A stretch of DNA of 14,487 nt from CAYZTD01 sp964638155 (GCA_964638155.1 CAZWYI010000040.1:1-14487); one strand, 5' to 3'; counted from the stretch's first letter, positions 8,014 to 14,006 are shown. The notes: generated by a model from the sequence alone, not told the origin. A program made the numbers and translations.

Positions 8014-8120
8014 AAGGTTCAATTAGAAAGGATAAAACAAAACTTGGTTTAAAGCTTATGAATATTTTTTATTTAGATTATTTGTAAATTTTTTTAAAGA
8101 TACATTGTTTTAACTAAAAT

Positions 8121-8678
8121 ATGGCTTGGATAAAAATAATTGATGAAAATGACGCAGAGGGTGATCTTAAAAAAATCTATCAAGATATATCAAAAAAACG
8201 AGGTAAACTATCAAATATTATGCGCGTTCATAGTTTGAATCCTAAAGCTATGGAAAAACATATGGATCTTTATTTGTCTATCATGTTCAATAAATCAAAT
8301 CTTAAAAGAAAAGAAAGAGAGTTGATTGGTGTTGTAGTATCATCAATAAATAAATGCAATTATTGTGTAAATCATCATGCTGAAGCTTTGAATCATTATT
8401 GGAAAGATAAAGATAGGATAAAAAGACTTTTAACAGATTATAAAAAAGCTGATCTCAATAAAAGAGAAGAAGCAATCCTAGAATATGTAATTAAACTTAC
8501 AAAAGAGCCTTATAAAACTAATAAAAATGATATTGAAAAACTTAGAGATTCTGGTTTTAAGGATAAGGATATTTTAGATATTAACCTTATTACTAGTTAC
8601 TTTAACTTTGTAAATCGTATTGCAATTGGTCTTGGTGTTGAGTTTTCAAAAGAAGAAGCTAAAGGATACAAATATTAG
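8121..8678 (+). CDS. AhpD/carboxymuconolactone decarboxylase-like, peroxidase-related protein
   Basis: A 185-residue all-helical protein of the AhpD-like superfamily, closest in layout to the 'uncharacterised peroxidase-related' branch. The redox signature is C79-N-Y-C82 followed by H86, the CxxCxxxH pattern, with a glutamate (E67) in the preceding helix in the place of the AhpD proton-relay glutamate. The N-terminal 'AWIKIIDENDAEGDLKKIY' style opening and the 'LNKREEAILEYVIKLT' helix are also typical. Likely role: thiol-dependent peroxide reduction or a related redox reaction in the cytoplasm; the substrate is unknown. It has no SD. A TTTAAAGATA element (about 8093-8102) lies 20-28 bases before the ATG, suggesting a leaderless mRNA. 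It is single, convergent with the gene at 8689. Confidence 0.87.
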   Translation: MAWIKIIDENDAEGDLKKIYQDISKKRGKLSNIMRVHSLNPKAMEKHMDLYLSIMFNKSNLKRKERELIGVVVSSINKCNYCVNHHAEALNHYWKDKDRIKRLLTDYKKADLNKREEAILEYVIKLTKEPYKTNKNDIEKLRDSGFKDKDILDINLITSYFNFVNRIAIGLGVEFSKEEAKGYKY

Positions 8679-8688
8679 TTAAAAAAAG

Positions 8689-8883
8689 TTATTCTTTTAT
8701 ATAGTTATTTTCTCCTTTCATCTTAAAAAATTGTTCACGTGTCATATTTGCAGATTTTAAAGCAGAATTAATGATTGCATTTTGTTGTTTAGACCATTCT
8801 TTATCACGATGAGTACGGACATATTCAGCCCATCTATGAACAAAATTTTCACGCTCTTTTTTGTTTTCTTCAATAAAACCCAT
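8689..8883 (-). CDS. small conserved protein partnered with a nucleotidyltransferase
   Basis: A 64-residue, charged, helix-rich protein with no membrane segment. The conserved-looking core is HRWAEYVRTHRDKEWSKQQN (16-35) followed by 'AIINSAL'. I have seen this WAEYVRTH-x3-EWS-x-QQ pattern in short archaeal proteins sitting beside nucleotidyltransferase genes, but I know no assigned function. The ATG is supported by AAGGAG (minus strand, 8896-8891) 7 bases upstream. The gene overlaps the end of the nucleotidyltransferase gene by 14 bases, so the two are made together. It may be the partner subunit or antitoxin of that enzyme; this is inference from the arrangement only. Confidence 0.75.
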   Translation of the reverse strand: MGFIEENKKERENFVHRWAEYVRTHRDKEWSKQQNAIINSALKSANMTREQFFKMKGENNYIKE

Positions 8884-9445
8884 GTAACATCTCCTTATAT
8901 TTCTGTATCAATTCATTATCTAAATATTCTTTTGCTACATCTCTTATATGCTGTGCATCCTCTAAATCTTTTGGTGATTTAAGAATAACTTCTTTGAAAG
9001 CAATCTGAAGTTCAAGATGAGATATGACAATTTTCTGATTTTTAATTTTAACATTAATAGTTTTATCAAGAGCGATTTTATCAAATTCTTTTTTTACCCA
9101 TTTCATTTCAATATTTGGAATAATTGTATCAATTTTTGCAAATCTAATCGCGAGATTATCTTGTAAATAGGAAAAAATAGTTTTATCTTCTTCGGCATTT
9201 AAGCAATAGAAATTATGTTTTTTAATATCATCATATAATTTTTTAAAATCTGAAAAACTAATTTTTGGAATAATAATATCAATATCTTCACTTGCACGCG
9301 CCCTACCAAGTAAAATTGCTACATATCCACTTATAATAACATATTTAGTATGTTTTTTTAGAATATTTATAAAATCAATTGCAAATTTATCTAAGTCAGA
9401 TATTTCACGATCGATTTCTATTGTTTTTTTATCAACAAATTTCAT
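8870..9445 (-). CDS. nucleotidyltransferase-fold protein, possible toxin-antitoxin component
   Basis: A 191-residue protein of the polymerase-beta-like nucleotidyltransferase superfamily. Residues 39-57 (SG..AILLGRARASEDIDI) match the family core: a glycine pair, then G-R-x-R-x-S-x-D-I-D. D54 and D56 are candidate metal ligands. A third acidic ligand could be D106 in 'KIDTIIP'. The remainder is helical. It resembles the minimal or AbiEii-like branches that occur in toxin-antitoxin and phage-defence pairs. The gene is directly followed, with a 14-base overlap, by a 64-residue protein. It could equally be a housekeeping RNA- or protein-modifying enzyme. It lies 67 bases downstream of the DNA-polymerase operon on the same strand and might be read through from it. 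Confidence 0.8.
   Translation of the reverse strand: MKFVDKKTIEIDREISDLDKFAIDFINILKKHTKYVIISGYVAILLGRARASEDIDIIIPKISFSDFKKLYDDIKKHNFYCLNAEEDKTIFSYLQDNLAIRFAKIDTIIPNIEMKWVKKEFDKIALDKTINVKIKNQKIVISHLELQIAFKEVILKSPKDLEDAQHIRDVAKEYLDNELIQKYKEMLHGFY
8891..8896 (-). promoter_or_regulatory. ribosome-binding site inside the nucleotidyltransferase gene
   Basis: AAGGAG on the minus strand lies 7 bases before the ATG of the 64-residue gene and within the last codons of the nucleotidyltransferase. It fixes the start of the small gene and ties its translation to the upstream gene. Confidence 0.6.
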
Positions 9446-9512
9446 GGCTAGTAGAATTTTATATCATAAATTTTCTTTTATTTCTTTTGCATTTTTTCTG
9501 TTTTTTACTATT

Positions 9513-9941
9513 TTATATCCTATTTTTCCTTCTATGTCTATTTTTCATTATTTCTTCAATTGTAACACTTCCGAATTTTTGATTTGATTTTTTTGGTTTA
9601 ACTATTTCTTTTATATTTTGTGTTTCTTCATTTATAGTTAAGAACCCAATTCCTTCTTTTCTAAGAACATTTTCTGCTTTTTTTAAAACATTATAAGATT
9701 TCATAAGAGGAAAAGCGATGTATACATAATCAGAACCAAACTTGTAGTTTCTAGCCTGAACAAGTGCTTTTTTCCAGTTTTTTAGTTTTAGTTCAATTGC
9801 AACTGTTTCATCTTTTTTTATTGCAACAATATCTGCTCTGCAGAAACCTATTTTTACCTCACGAAAAATCTGGTATTTTCTTTCTGTAAAATAATCTATA
9901 ACTGGTTTTATTAGCTCTATTTCAAGATAAAATGGATACAT
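9513..9941 (-). CDS. PD-(D/E)XK nuclease-fold protein, last gene of the PolB2 operon
   Basis: A 142-residue protein. The nuclease-like core is a helix (1-20), strand REVKIG, then RAD37-IVAI and, after a turn, AIE50-L-K52, which together form the D...ExK metal site. Q62-A-R in the following helix sits where many restriction-endonuclease-like proteins carry a conserved glutamine, and a DYVYIAFP strand follows. The layout recalls MmcB-type DNA repair proteins and archaeal Holliday-junction-type nucleases; I cannot say which. The basic C-terminal tail (HRRKNRI) may bind DNA. The start is fixed by GGGAGGT (minus strand, 9953-9947), embedded in the last codons of the polymerase gene, and the two genes overlap by 20 bases. 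The context implies a cut or end-processing job for the polymerase complex. Confidence 0.78.
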   Translation of the reverse strand: MYPFYLEIELIKPVIDYFTERKYQIFREVKIGFCRADIVAIKKDETVAIELKLKNWKKALVQARNYKFGSDYVYIAFPLMKSYNVLKKAENVLRKEGIGFLTINEETQNIKEIVKPKKSNQKFGSVTIEEIMKNRHRRKNRI

Positions 9942-12162
9942 TATTTACCTCCCTTTTCTTTATTTTTTGAAGCATAGAATATATTTTTTCAAGTCTATAG
10001 TTAAAAGGAATTAAGATACTTTCAGAGCATTTTGCAATCTGTCTTAAATAAAAATCTATATCATAAAAATTACATTCATCAATTCTTTCTAAAACACATA
10101 CTCTCTTTAATGGATCTTTTTCTTTTTCATCTAATACTATATATCTAACATTTTGACCGGGTTCTATACTAATACCCATTTTTTCAAGCTGTATAAGAGC
10201 TGATTTTACAAAATTATTTACTTTATAATCTGAAATATTTCTTGAAACCCTTGATTTAAAAATAAGGTCTTCTTTTTTAAAACCATGATTTACTAGTTTT
10301 TTACCATATTTTTTTATTAAATCTATTATATTAGGTATTTCTTCTAAAAATTCTTTTTTATCTTTTGCTTTTGAAAAAATAAAGAGTATTTCTTTTTGTA
10401 GTTTTTTAAGAAAAATAGGGGTATTTCTCTGTCTTAATTCTATACCGCGAACCTTTATTTTTCCATTTTCAAAAAGGCCATAGTACCTATTTAAAGCACC
10501 AATTTTTATATCCTTACAAGGAAGGAAAACAATCCATTTATATCTTCCTTCAAAATCCATTTTTATACCTGTTTTCTCACCTATATTTCTTAAAAGATTG
10601 ATTGTTTTAACGCAGTTTTTCTGTGGTTTTAACCACAGTGAGTCTATTATTCCATGTAAAACCCTGTAACCTGATTTCTCTGCTATATCTATTGCATCAA
10701 GTAGTATATCCCTACTATAGGCTGTAATACTTTCATGGCACTCTATTCTTCCATATCTAGCATTTTTATAACCAGTATATCCAAAACATACTAGGAGTAT
10801 CCACTTCCATGCCATCTGCATTTCTTTGTATATTTCTGCATCATAGTTTTTGTTTTTAGATCTAGCTTTAAAACAAAATCTTCTTTTTATTATTGGCTCA
10901 AGTACTAATGGTATAAGACCAGGTTTTTTTGTACAAATATTATAACCTATTTGTGGTACGATATTTGCTGAATTTTTGCAACAGTTGCAAAGCATTGTTT
11001 CAGGACTTACATTATATTTTAGCATTATATTTGGGTAAAGTGAAGCGAAATCAATTTCTATAATATCTTCATGTAAGCCTATCTTTGGCTCTAAAATTAG
11101 TCCACCTCTATCAGAAACTAGTAAATCTATAGCGTTTTTCCATGTTTCAGGTATGTTTTTTTTCCATGGAACTAAATAGTTTTTTTCAAGTACCTTATTT
11201 ACCTGTATCTGGCTTATAGCAGTACCAGGCCCTAGTCGTGACAAGATCTGAAGTGGTATGTTTGAGCATCTTGAGATATCTATTAATCCAAAAAGGCTAC
11301 TTTCATTATATAAAAAAGAATTATCTGTATCTATATGTATACGCCCATGTAGTATATTAAAAGCAGGTCTGTAGAGTATTCTTCCATAGCTAAAATATGA
11401 TTTAGCTTTTTTAGAAGATTTTTTATTTATTTTTTTGTCTCTATTTAGATTTATTAAATGCTCTATTCCCAGTTTTTTTGCTCTATAATATATGTATGGT
11501 AAAAGAAAGCTGTCTCCATCTTTTGTATATATTATATCAGGGTCTATTTTATCTATTGCTTTTACAGCTGAAATAAGTGTATCTATCTCATTTTCCTCAG
11601 CTACTATATAGTTATCAAGAAGAACAACTGAAATAGGATCATTAAATGATTTTATTTTGTTGTTTTTTCTTTTTACATCTAAAAATATTGATCTGTATCG
11701 CGGTTTTTTGTAATCGATATCCCATTTTTTTTCATCTGTAAAAAAAATTTTGTTATCATATAATGTATATGCATTGCAAAAAATATTTTTATTTTCCAAG
11801 TAACGGGTAGGAAGTCTTATGTCTACATTGAAAAGTTTGTATCTATGATATTTTCCTAAATAATTTATTTTCTCTGCAAGGTTTGTTAGATCCTTTATTT
11901 TTTTAGGTTTTATTTCAAGTACTAGTTTTTTAGTTTCTGAACCAAGTTTTATTTTTTTATATGTAAAATTTAACTGTTCTACTTCTTCAGTGTCATAAAA
12001 CATTGCTGAAAGATCATATAGATCAGATCTTGAAGAATAAACATAGAAACTTGGTTTAAAAAAATCCTTTATTTTTTTTGCTTTACCATTATTTGTAATC
12101 CAGGTTATAACCCTATTTTTTTGATAATCAGGGTAGCAATCAAGAATGTTTCCTTCTTGCAT
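9922..12162 (-). CDS. polB2: B-family DNA polymerase, divergent archaeal PolB2 type
   Basis: A 746-residue B-family polymerase with an atypical active site. Proofreading domain: Exo I has D162 but K164 in place of the glutamate (LDVK), Exo II has L220 in place of the catalytic aspartate (GDSFL), and no Exo III YxxxD is seen, so exonuclease is almost surely lost. Polymerase domain: motif A DFASLYPNIM (371-380) is intact with D371. Motif B keeps K453 but has LV at 457-458 for the NS and F460 for the tyrosine. Motif C is HGIIDS (503-508), keeping D507 but with I505 for the first aspartate of DTD. A cysteine cluster (C392, C394, C395, C410) follows motif A. NRYYGLF and the thumb region are recognisable. 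These substitutions match the PolB2 (Dpo2) class, once regarded as inactivated and in Sulfolobales linked to damage tolerance. It starts within the end of the 84-residue gene (23-base overlap). Confidence 0.9.
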   Translation of the reverse strand: MQEGNILDCYPDYQKNRVITWITNNGKAKKIKDFFKPSFYVYSSRSDLYDLSAMFYDTEEVEQLNFTYKKIKLGSETKKLVLEIKPKKIKDLTNLAEKINYLGKYHRYKLFNVDIRLPTRYLENKNIFCNAYTLYDNKIFFTDEKKWDIDYKKPRYRSIFLDVKRKNNKIKSFNDPISVVLLDNYIVAEENEIDTLISAVKAIDKIDPDIIYTKDGDSFLLPYIYYRAKKLGIEHLINLNRDKKINKKSSKKAKSYFSYGRILYRPAFNILHGRIHIDTDNSFLYNESSLFGLIDISRCSNIPLQILSRLGPGTAISQIQVNKVLEKNYLVPWKKNIPETWKNAIDLLVSDRGGLILEPKIGLHEDIIEIDFASLYPNIMLKYNVSPETMLCNCCKNSANIVPQIGYNICTKKPGLIPLVLEPIIKRRFCFKARSKNKNYDAEIYKEMQMAWKWILLVCFGYTGYKNARYGRIECHESITAYSRDILLDAIDIAEKSGYRVLHGIIDSLWLKPQKNCVKTINLLRNIGEKTGIKMDFEGRYKWIVFLPCKDIKIGALNRYYGLFENGKIKVRGIELRQRNTPIFLKKLQKEILFIFSKAKDKKEFLEEIPNIIDLIKKYGKKLVNHGFKKEDLIFKSRVSRNISDYKVNNFVKSALIQLEKMGISIEPGQNVRYIVLDEKEKDPLKRVCVLERIDECNFYDIDFYLRQIAKCSESILIPFNYRLEKIYSMLQKIKKREVNNVSILS
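9947..9953 (-). promoter_or_regulatory. strong ribosome-binding site within the polymerase gene
   Basis: GGGAGGT on the minus strand lies 5 bases before the ATG of the nuclease-like gene, inside the coding end of the polymerase. It is the best SD match in the operon and suggests the nuclease-like protein is made at least as abundantly as the polymerase. Confidence 0.65.
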
Positions 12163-12394
12163 CTTCTCTTAGTTTTCTAATGGTTTTTTCATGCTCAACA
12201 AGAATACTCATTACAACTGGTTCAAAAGGATTAGGACTTGTCATATTGCTCCCAGCTGCAGCATGTTTTCTAGCATGATTTATAAGTTCGTCAAATGCTT
12301 CTTTGTCAATATTTCTAAGTGCTCTTTTGAAATCATTCCATTCCCAGCCAAAGGATTCAACTACATTTCTAAAAGTTGGAACTGTTCGCCCCAC
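12140..12394 (-). CDS. 84-residue conserved small protein of the PolB2 operon
   Basis: A short, charged, helical protein. It opens with MGRTVPTFRNVVE and carries FKRALRNIDKEAFDELINHA (22-41), a small-residue turn (HAAAGSNMTSPN) and NPFEPVVMSILVEHEKTIRKL (55-75). I recall the same MGRTVP..., 'RALR..D..AFD' and 'P.....MSILLE....I..L' pattern in short haloarchaeal and methanogen proteins of unknown function, found next to this type of polymerase. The start is a GTG that shares its G with the TAG of the upstream gene (TAGTG), with GGTGAT (12406-12401, minus strand) 6 bases before it. Its end overlaps the polymerase start by 23 bases. It is most likely an accessory subunit; its function is unknown. 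Confidence 0.85.
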   Translation of the reverse strand: MGRTVPTFRNVVESFGWEWNDFKRALRNIDKEAFDELINHARKHAAAGSNMTSPNPFEPVVMSILVEHEKTIRKLREDARRKHS

Positions 12395-13116
12395 TAATCT
12401 ATCACCATCCCAAAATCCTGTAGCCTTTTTTGAAAAATAGAAACTGTAAGAAATGTATTTTCTATACCTTTTTTAATAAGATTTATCTTTATCTCTTTTG
12501 ATTTCTGTTTTATTTTTACTATTTCACTTGCGTTTTTGTTGATTATTTTTTTAATACTACTTTTTTTTCCAAATCTTTTAAAATCAGGGCAGGTAAAAAT
12601 AGTTATAAGATCATATTTTTTGGTAAGATACCTAATTTTTTTAATGTTTTCTTTTAAAAGAACTTGTGCTTCTTTTGTTTTTACATCTTCATCGTGATAT
12701 AAAACTGGTATTTTAGAAATTATTAGTGTACGAGGATTGTATCTTTTTATTACTTGTTCAAGCTTTTCTTGTATTAATGTTGTCATCTGATAGATTGTAA
12801 AAGCTCTGCTTATATGGAGATTTTTTAATACATTTTTTTGATCCATCTCTATTTTTCTTGCATATTTTGCAATCTTGTATGGATCGATACATGTGCCACC
12901 ATCGAGATAGATGGTGCTAGTTTTAAAGGTTTTAAAGGTGTTTACACATAGATTTGTTGAAATGTTATTGATACTATTGTTATCTCCTTCTATAACTGTT
13001 ATTTCTCCTGCTTTAAAGCCCTTTACTATTTGATCTATCTTGTTTATACCTGATTTTAGTATAATATCTGGTTTTAATATCAAATGCTTTTTTTGTGTGC
13101 AAAGGTCAAGTTTCAT
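12394..13116 (-). CDS. RecA/RadA-fold protein lacking Walker A, first gene of the PolB2 operon
   Basis: A 240-residue protein with the outline of a RadA/RadB-type ATPase core. The start 'GINKIDQIVKGFKAGEITVIEG' (23-44) matches the strand leading into the P-loop, but the loop itself reads G44-DNNSI-N50-N51, without the GK(S/T) of Walker A. The Walker B region (TLIISKIP, 130-137) lacks the expected aspartate. The segment LDGGTCIDPYKIAKYAR (71-87) and HISRAFTIYQM (101-111) look strongly conserved. I recall similar sequences beside PolB2 genes in other archaea, so the loss of ATP binding is probably a family trait. A likely role is a structural or DNA-binding partner of the polymerase. The ATG is fixed by GGGAGGT (minus strand, 13132-13126). 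It has its own promoter region with an inverted repeat. Confidence 0.8.
   Translation of the reverse strand: MKLDLCTQKKHLILKPDIILKSGINKIDQIVKGFKAGEITVIEGDNNSINNISTNLCVNTFKTFKTSTIYLDGGTCIDPYKIAKYARKIEMDQKNVLKNLHISRAFTIYQMTTLIQEKLEQVIKRYNPRTLIISKIPVLYHDEDVKTKEAQVLLKENIKKIRYLTKKYDLITIFTCPDFKRFGKKSSIKKIINKNASEIVKIKQKSKEIKINLIKKGIENTFLTVSIFQKRLQDFGMVID
12401..12406 (-). promoter_or_regulatory. ribosome-binding site supporting a GTG start
   Basis: GGTGAT on the minus strand lies 6 bases before the GTG at 12394, within the last codons of the RecA-fold gene. It supports GTG as the true start of the 84-residue protein. Confidence 0.6.
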
Positions 13117-13125
13117 AGTTTTTTT

Positions 13126-13132
13126 ACCTCCC
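13126..13132 (-). promoter_or_regulatory. strong ribosome-binding site of the PolB2 operon
   Basis: GGGAGGT on the minus strand lies 9 bases before the ATG at 13116, confirming the start of the first operon gene and that the operon mRNA has a leader. Confidence 0.65.
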
Positions 13133-13135
13133 TAA

Positions 13136-13158
13136 AAAGATTTTTGGATGGAATCTTT
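13136..13158. repeat. inverted repeat, candidate operator of the PolB2 operon
   Basis: AAAGATT (13136-13142) and AATCTTT (13152-13158) are perfect 7-base inverted arms around a 9-base spacer. The repeat lies between the putative TATA element and the SD, around the expected transcription start. It could bind a dimeric regulator or form a leader hairpin. Confidence 0.45.
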
Positions 13159-13172
13159 GCTATGGTTTTTTT

Positions 13173-13185
13173 CCTTTAAAAAAAG
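13173..13185 (-). promoter_or_regulatory. candidate TATA element of the PolB2 operon
   Basis: On the minus strand CTTTTTTTAAAGG lies about 60-70 bases before the ATG at 13116. A start about 25 bases downstream would fall at the inverted repeat at 13136-13158. AT-richness makes single TATA calls uncertain. Confidence 0.35.
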
Positions 13186-13220
13186 TTAGTAGAGGGAGTT
13201 GAAAGTATTCAAAAAATCTT

Positions 13221-13415
13221 TTATTCTTCAAATATAAATAGCTCTTCAATAGTTGAATTAAGCGCTTTTGCTACATCATATGCAAGTTTTAGTGAGGGAT
13301 TGTATTTTCCTTTCTCCAAAAAAACTATTGTTTCACGTCTTACACCTATTTTTTCTGCTAAATCTTGCTGAGTTAAATCGTACCTGGCTCTAAGTTCCTT
13401 TATTCTAGTCCTCAT
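13221..13415 (-). CDS. XRE-type helix-turn-helix transcription regulator
   Basis: A 64-residue protein that is almost entirely an HTH_3 (Cro/CI, XRE) domain: helices at about 2-11, 15-22 (LTQQDLAE), recognition helix 26-34 (RRETIVFLE), 'KGKYNPSLKLAYDVAKALN' and the closing 'TIEELFIFEE'. It binds DNA, normally as a dimer. The ATG follows the TAA of the upstream membrane-protein gene directly, with GGTGAT (13430-13425) 9 bases before it, so the two are coupled. This XRE-plus-membrane-protein pair is a common archaeal and bacterial arrangement. Probable autoregulation through the palindrome at 13863-13875 is inference. It lies 104 bases upstream of the PolB2 operon on the same strand and may read into it. 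Confidence 0.92.
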   Translation of the reverse strand: MRTRIKELRARYDLTQQDLAEKIGVRRETIVFLEKGKYNPSLKLAYDVAKALNSTIEELFIFEE

Positions 13416-13835
13416 TTAATCGAAATCACCTTTTCTGTTAAAATAGATAACAAAAATAAATTGTGTTATAATCATTGACAAAATAATCAAGATCGCTACT
13501 TGGATGTAAGTTATATTGATTATTTGTCCAATAAATGAAACTAATAAAACTATAACATAGGTAGCAGACCAAGAGTAATTCTTAGCTTTATAGTTTATTT
13601 TTTTTGTTCTCTCATCTACTATTTTATCGCTTGTTTGTGAGAAGTAAACAACTAGTATTGCAGAAGTTATCATAAGTAAAAATAAAACAATTATTGAATA
13701 ATTGTTCCAAGTTTCCAAATATTCACTAAGTTGGTTTCTAAAAAGTTGATTTAAAAAAATAAATAAAACTAAAATAATCCACATGACAATCATAGGATAT
13801 TCCGATTTTGTCCAATTCCAACCGAAAGCTTTCAC
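13416..13835 (-). CDS. four-helix membrane protein paired with the XRE regulator
   Basis: A 139-residue membrane protein with four hydrophobic segments (about 14-33, 46-67, 88-110 and 111-133) and a polar loop 'QTSDKIVDERTKKINYKAKNYSW' style region between the second and third helices. That loop with its D-E-R-T motif is typical of DUF2178-like proteins that occur with small XRE regulators; I make that match from memory. Its function is unknown; it may sense a membrane signal and control the regulator. It starts at GTG 13835, supported by GGTGAT (minus strand, 13846-13841) 5 bases upstream. An ATG at 13840 is out of frame and hits a stop after two codons. Confidence 0.8.
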   Translation of the reverse strand: MKAFGWNWTKSEYPMIVMWIILVLFIFLNQLFRNQLSEYLETWNNYSIIVLFLLMITSAILVVYFSQTSDKIVDERTKKINYKAKNYSWSATYVIVLLVSFIGQIINITYIQVAILIILSMIITQFIFVIYFNRKGDFD

Positions 13836-13840
13836 AACAT

Positions 13841-13846
13841 ATCACC
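13841..13846 (-). promoter_or_regulatory. ribosome-binding site deciding a GTG start
   Basis: GGTGAT on the minus strand lies 5 bases before the GTG at 13835 and partly overlaps an out-of-frame ATG. It supports the GTG start of the membrane protein. Confidence 0.55.
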
Positions 13847-13862
13847 TTTTGTTGTTTATTTA

Positions 13863-13875
13863 TAACATTATGTTA
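13863..13875. repeat. palindrome, candidate operator of the XRE operon
   Basis: TAACAT-T-ATGTTA is a perfect 6-base inverted repeat around one base. It lies 28 bases upstream of the GTG start of the regulator operon, next to AT-rich TATA-like sequence (about 13878-13887 on the minus strand), where a repressor would block the promoter. Confidence 0.5.
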
Positions 13876-13952
13876 AATAAATATAACTTTTGATACTTAT
13901 ACTTTTCTATAATAATTACAAAATTTAGCTTTTTAGAATAATCTTGTTCGGA

Positions 13953-13974
13953 TTTTCCCAAACGTTTTCCAACG
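13953..13974 (+). repeat. tandem near-repeat upstream of the surface-protein promoter
   Basis: TTTTCCCAAACG (13953-13964) is followed immediately by TTTTCCAACG (13965-13974), two copies differing by one C and one A. They abut the TATA-like element at 13976 and could be an activator or BRE-type site, though a two-copy repeat this short could be chance. Confidence 0.35.
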
Positions 13975-13975
13975 A

Positions 13976-13984
13976 CATATAAAC
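13976..13984 (+). promoter_or_regulatory. TATA box for the surface-anchored protein gene
   Basis: CATATAAAC is centred about 27 bases before the ATG at 14007, so the transcript probably starts at or within a few bases of the start codon. Confidence 0.5.
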
Positions 13985-14006
13985 AAAAATTGTTATTCGG
14001 GGACAC

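Noticed and set aside
8014..8022. TTG start for the ABC ATPase at 8022
   Set aside because: The ATG three codons later gives the usual ATPase N-terminus and nothing supports TTG.
8782..8982. Plus-strand and other opposite-strand open frames throughout the window
   Set aside because: They are antisense shadows of well-supported genes, dominated by F, L, I and S runs from AT-rich complement, with no motifs or ribosome-binding sites.
9446..9512. Terminator between the PolB2 operon and the nucleotidyltransferase gene
   Set aside because: The T-rich runs here are on the plus strand, which gives A-runs in the minus-strand transcript, and no convincing stem is seen.
9922..12162. Polymerase as a degraded pseudogene
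   Set aside because: The frame is intact over 746 codons and sits in a tight operon. The substitutions match the pattern I know for the PolB2 class, so they look inherited rather than decay.
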